From: Acidobacteriaceae bacterium
Lineage (GTDB): Bacteria; Acidobacteriota; Terriglobia; Terriglobales; Acidobacteriaceae
Assembly: GCA_031296355.1 (NCBI GenBank)
Contig: JARLFX010000039.1
Coordinates: forward strand, 1 to 22,776
Reading direction: 5' to 3'
DNA: 22,776 bases
Below the pieces are notes generated by a model that made no database searches, was not told the origin of the DNA, and saw nothing but the letters and a program-made list of their open reading frames with translations. A program made the translations under genes and the position numbers. Each line of letters opens with the position of its first letter. The stretch's first letter is position 1. Below are positions 21,809 through 22,776 of the stretch, piece by piece.

Positions 21809-21878
21809 ATGGGCGGGAGCGGTCGCGCTCTGCGCGATAACCCACACATCGCATAAAGCCGCGATGTATGGGGCACCC
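21809..21878. repeat. Repeat family 1, copy D
   Basis: Starts ATGGGCGGGAGCG like copy A. Hairpin 1 is a perfect TCGCGC/GCGCGA (21823-21828, 21832-21837). Hairpin 2 pairs CCCACACATCGC (21841-21852) with GCGATGTATGGG (21861-21872) with one C-A mismatch. The tail TGGGGCACCC is at 21869-21878. Confidence 0.75.
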
Positions 21879-21943
21879 GCCTTTGGCTTGTGACGCGAAC
21901 GACAGAGGCCACCAGCGGAACGGTGGCCAGATTGGCCTGTTGA

Positions 21944-21984
21944 GATTCTTCCCCTTCGCTTCGCTCAAGGGTCAGAATGACAAT
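21944..21984. repeat. Repeat family 2, copy 4
   Basis: GATTCTTCCCCTTCGCTTCG runs into CTCAAGGGTCAGAATGACAAT. The arms CCCTT/AAGGG (21952-21956, 21967-21971) pair perfectly and differ from those of copies 1, 2 and 5. Confidence 0.6.
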
Positions 21985-22043
21985 GTTGAAAGGTTGAAGC
22001 TCAAAGTAACAGCGCACTGAATTTGATGCTCATCCGCTGAGAG

Positions 22044-22776
22044 CTATCTGGTGCGCTCGGCTAGGGTGACTTTTTTGCGGGCGCGGACTTTGAACCAGAT
22101 GGGGGAGCCGATGAAGCCGAAGCTGTCGCGGATCTGGTTCGCCAAGAAACGCTCGAAGGCGAAGTGCAGCTTCACCTCTTTGTCTGTAAAGAGGACAAAG
22201 GTGGGCGGGGCGACGGCGGCCTGCGTCATGTAGAAGATGCGGACACGCTTGTTCATGGGTACGCTTGCGCGCTGGAAATCGACCTTCTCCAGGAACTTAT
22301 TCATCTGGCCGGTGGAGACGCGCTTGCGGCGTTCGCGGGAGACGAGCTCGGTCTTGGCGAAGACCTGGTCGATGTTCTTCTTCTCCAGTGCGGAGATGAA
22401 GACCAGGGGTGCGTATTCGAGATACTTCAGAGCGTCGCGGACCTGCTGCTCGTAGATCTTTTTGTCGAGCGGGTCTTTGCCGTCGGTGCGGTTGGTGGTG
22501 ACGGCGTCCCACTTGTTGACCACGATGATGACGGAGCGGCCGCTCTCGTGCGCGTAGCCGCCGATGTTGGCGTCGAGTGCGGTGACGCCTTCGGTGGCGT
22601 CGATGATGAGGAGGGAGACGTCTGCCGCTTCAAGGTGCTTGCGCGCCATGACGACGGAGAGCTTCTCTGCCATGAGCTTGGTCTTGCCCTTGCGGCGGAT
22701 GCCGGCGGTATCGACGAAGCGGTAGATGTGGCCCTTGCGCTCGACGATCTCGTCGACGGCATCGCGGGTGGTGCCG
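22044..22776 (-). CDS. der: Ribosome-assembly GTPase Der/EngA (5' part outside window)
   Basis: The C-terminal ~243 residues of a double-GTPase needed for 50S subunit maturation. The frame is open from the window edge, beginning GTTRDAVDE (switch I of the second G domain). It continues with FVDTAGIRRKGK (G3), SLLIIDATEGVT, VVNKWDAV (G4), FISALEKKN (G5) and the KH-like domain with FERFLANQIRDSFGFIGSPIWFKVRARKK. All match Der; the first G domain and the P-loop of the second lie beyond 22776. The stop is TAG at 22044-22046. The gene converges on the membrane-protein gene across the repeat-rich region. Confidence 0.95.
   Translation of the reverse strand, partial: GTTRDAVDEIVERKGHIYRFVDTAGIRRKGKTKLMAEKLSVVMARKHLEAADVSLLIIDATEGVTALDANIGGYAHESGRSVIIVVNKWDAVTTNRTDGKDPLDKKIYEQQVRDALKYLEYAPLVFISALEKKNIDQVFAKTELVSRERRKRVSTGQMNKFLEKVDFQRASVPMNKRVRIFYMTQAAVAPPTFVLFTDKEVKLHFAFERFLANQIRDSFGFIGSPIWFKVRARKKVTLAERTR

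Larger units (their letters stand above)
21560..22043. other. Intergenic region built of palindromic repeats
   Basis: 484 bp without a gene, between the membrane-protein gene and der (convergent). It carries family 3 palindromes, three family 2 copies and family 1 copy D. I see no tRNA or other RNA gene; short open frames here look random. Confidence 0.75.

Noticed and set aside
21560..22043. tRNA or small structured RNA gene
   Set aside because: The hairpins belong to dispersed repeat families; no cloverleaf, TTCGA-type T-arm or CCA end could be assembled.

Overview
The window is about 22.8 kb of GC-rich, gene-dense chromosomal DNA from a Gram-negative bacterium. Lipid A/Kdo/heptose genes, the RNA-modification gene trmFO and several uncharacterised families that I remember mainly from Acidobacteria (soil Terriglobia-type genomes) suggest an acidobacterium. 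That assignment is inference, since no 16S or marker tree is available. Nearly everything is core housekeeping. I see no phage, transposase, CRISPR array, toxin-antitoxin pair or secretion cluster.

Layout. The 3' tail of an unknown gene (1-51) ends in a strong intrinsic terminator that sits directly in front of valS (152-2908, +). fbp (2923-3918, -) converges on valS and diverges from a long plus-strand run: nadC, birA, coaX (NAD, biotin and CoA cofactor supply), a conserved unknown protein, rlmD (rRNA m5U methyltransferase), comEC (DNA uptake channel) and a 90-residue unknown (4044-11764). Converging on this run is an AT-richer minus-strand gene for an eight-cysteine probable zinc-ribbon protein (11807-12211). 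A gene-poor stretch of about 380 bp follows.

A minus-strand envelope cluster fills 17594-12595. In transcription order it holds waaA (Kdo transferase), lpxK (lipid A 4'-kinase), a 217-bp gap with hairpin repeats, waaC (heptosyltransferase), an isoprenylcysteine-methyltransferase-like membrane protein and a DUF3108 exported protein. Two of its junctions are 4-base ATGA overlaps. On the plus strand follow an exported unknown (17659-18273), a GNAT acetyltransferase overlapping trmFO (18600-20428) and an AT-richer multi-pass membrane protein (20510-21559). The window ends inside der (22044-22776, -).

The least explained part is the intergenic DNA. Three families of short palindromic repeats recur: a two-hairpin element ending in GGGGCACCC, a CTTCGC..GAATGACA element, and GGCTGAAGCC-type palindromes. 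Several stems differ between copies but keep their pairing, which argues for selection on structure or a mobile palindromic origin. The gaps after 18273 and after 21559 carry all three families in the same order. This is the best candidate for something undescribed; I do not see a novel multi-gene system.
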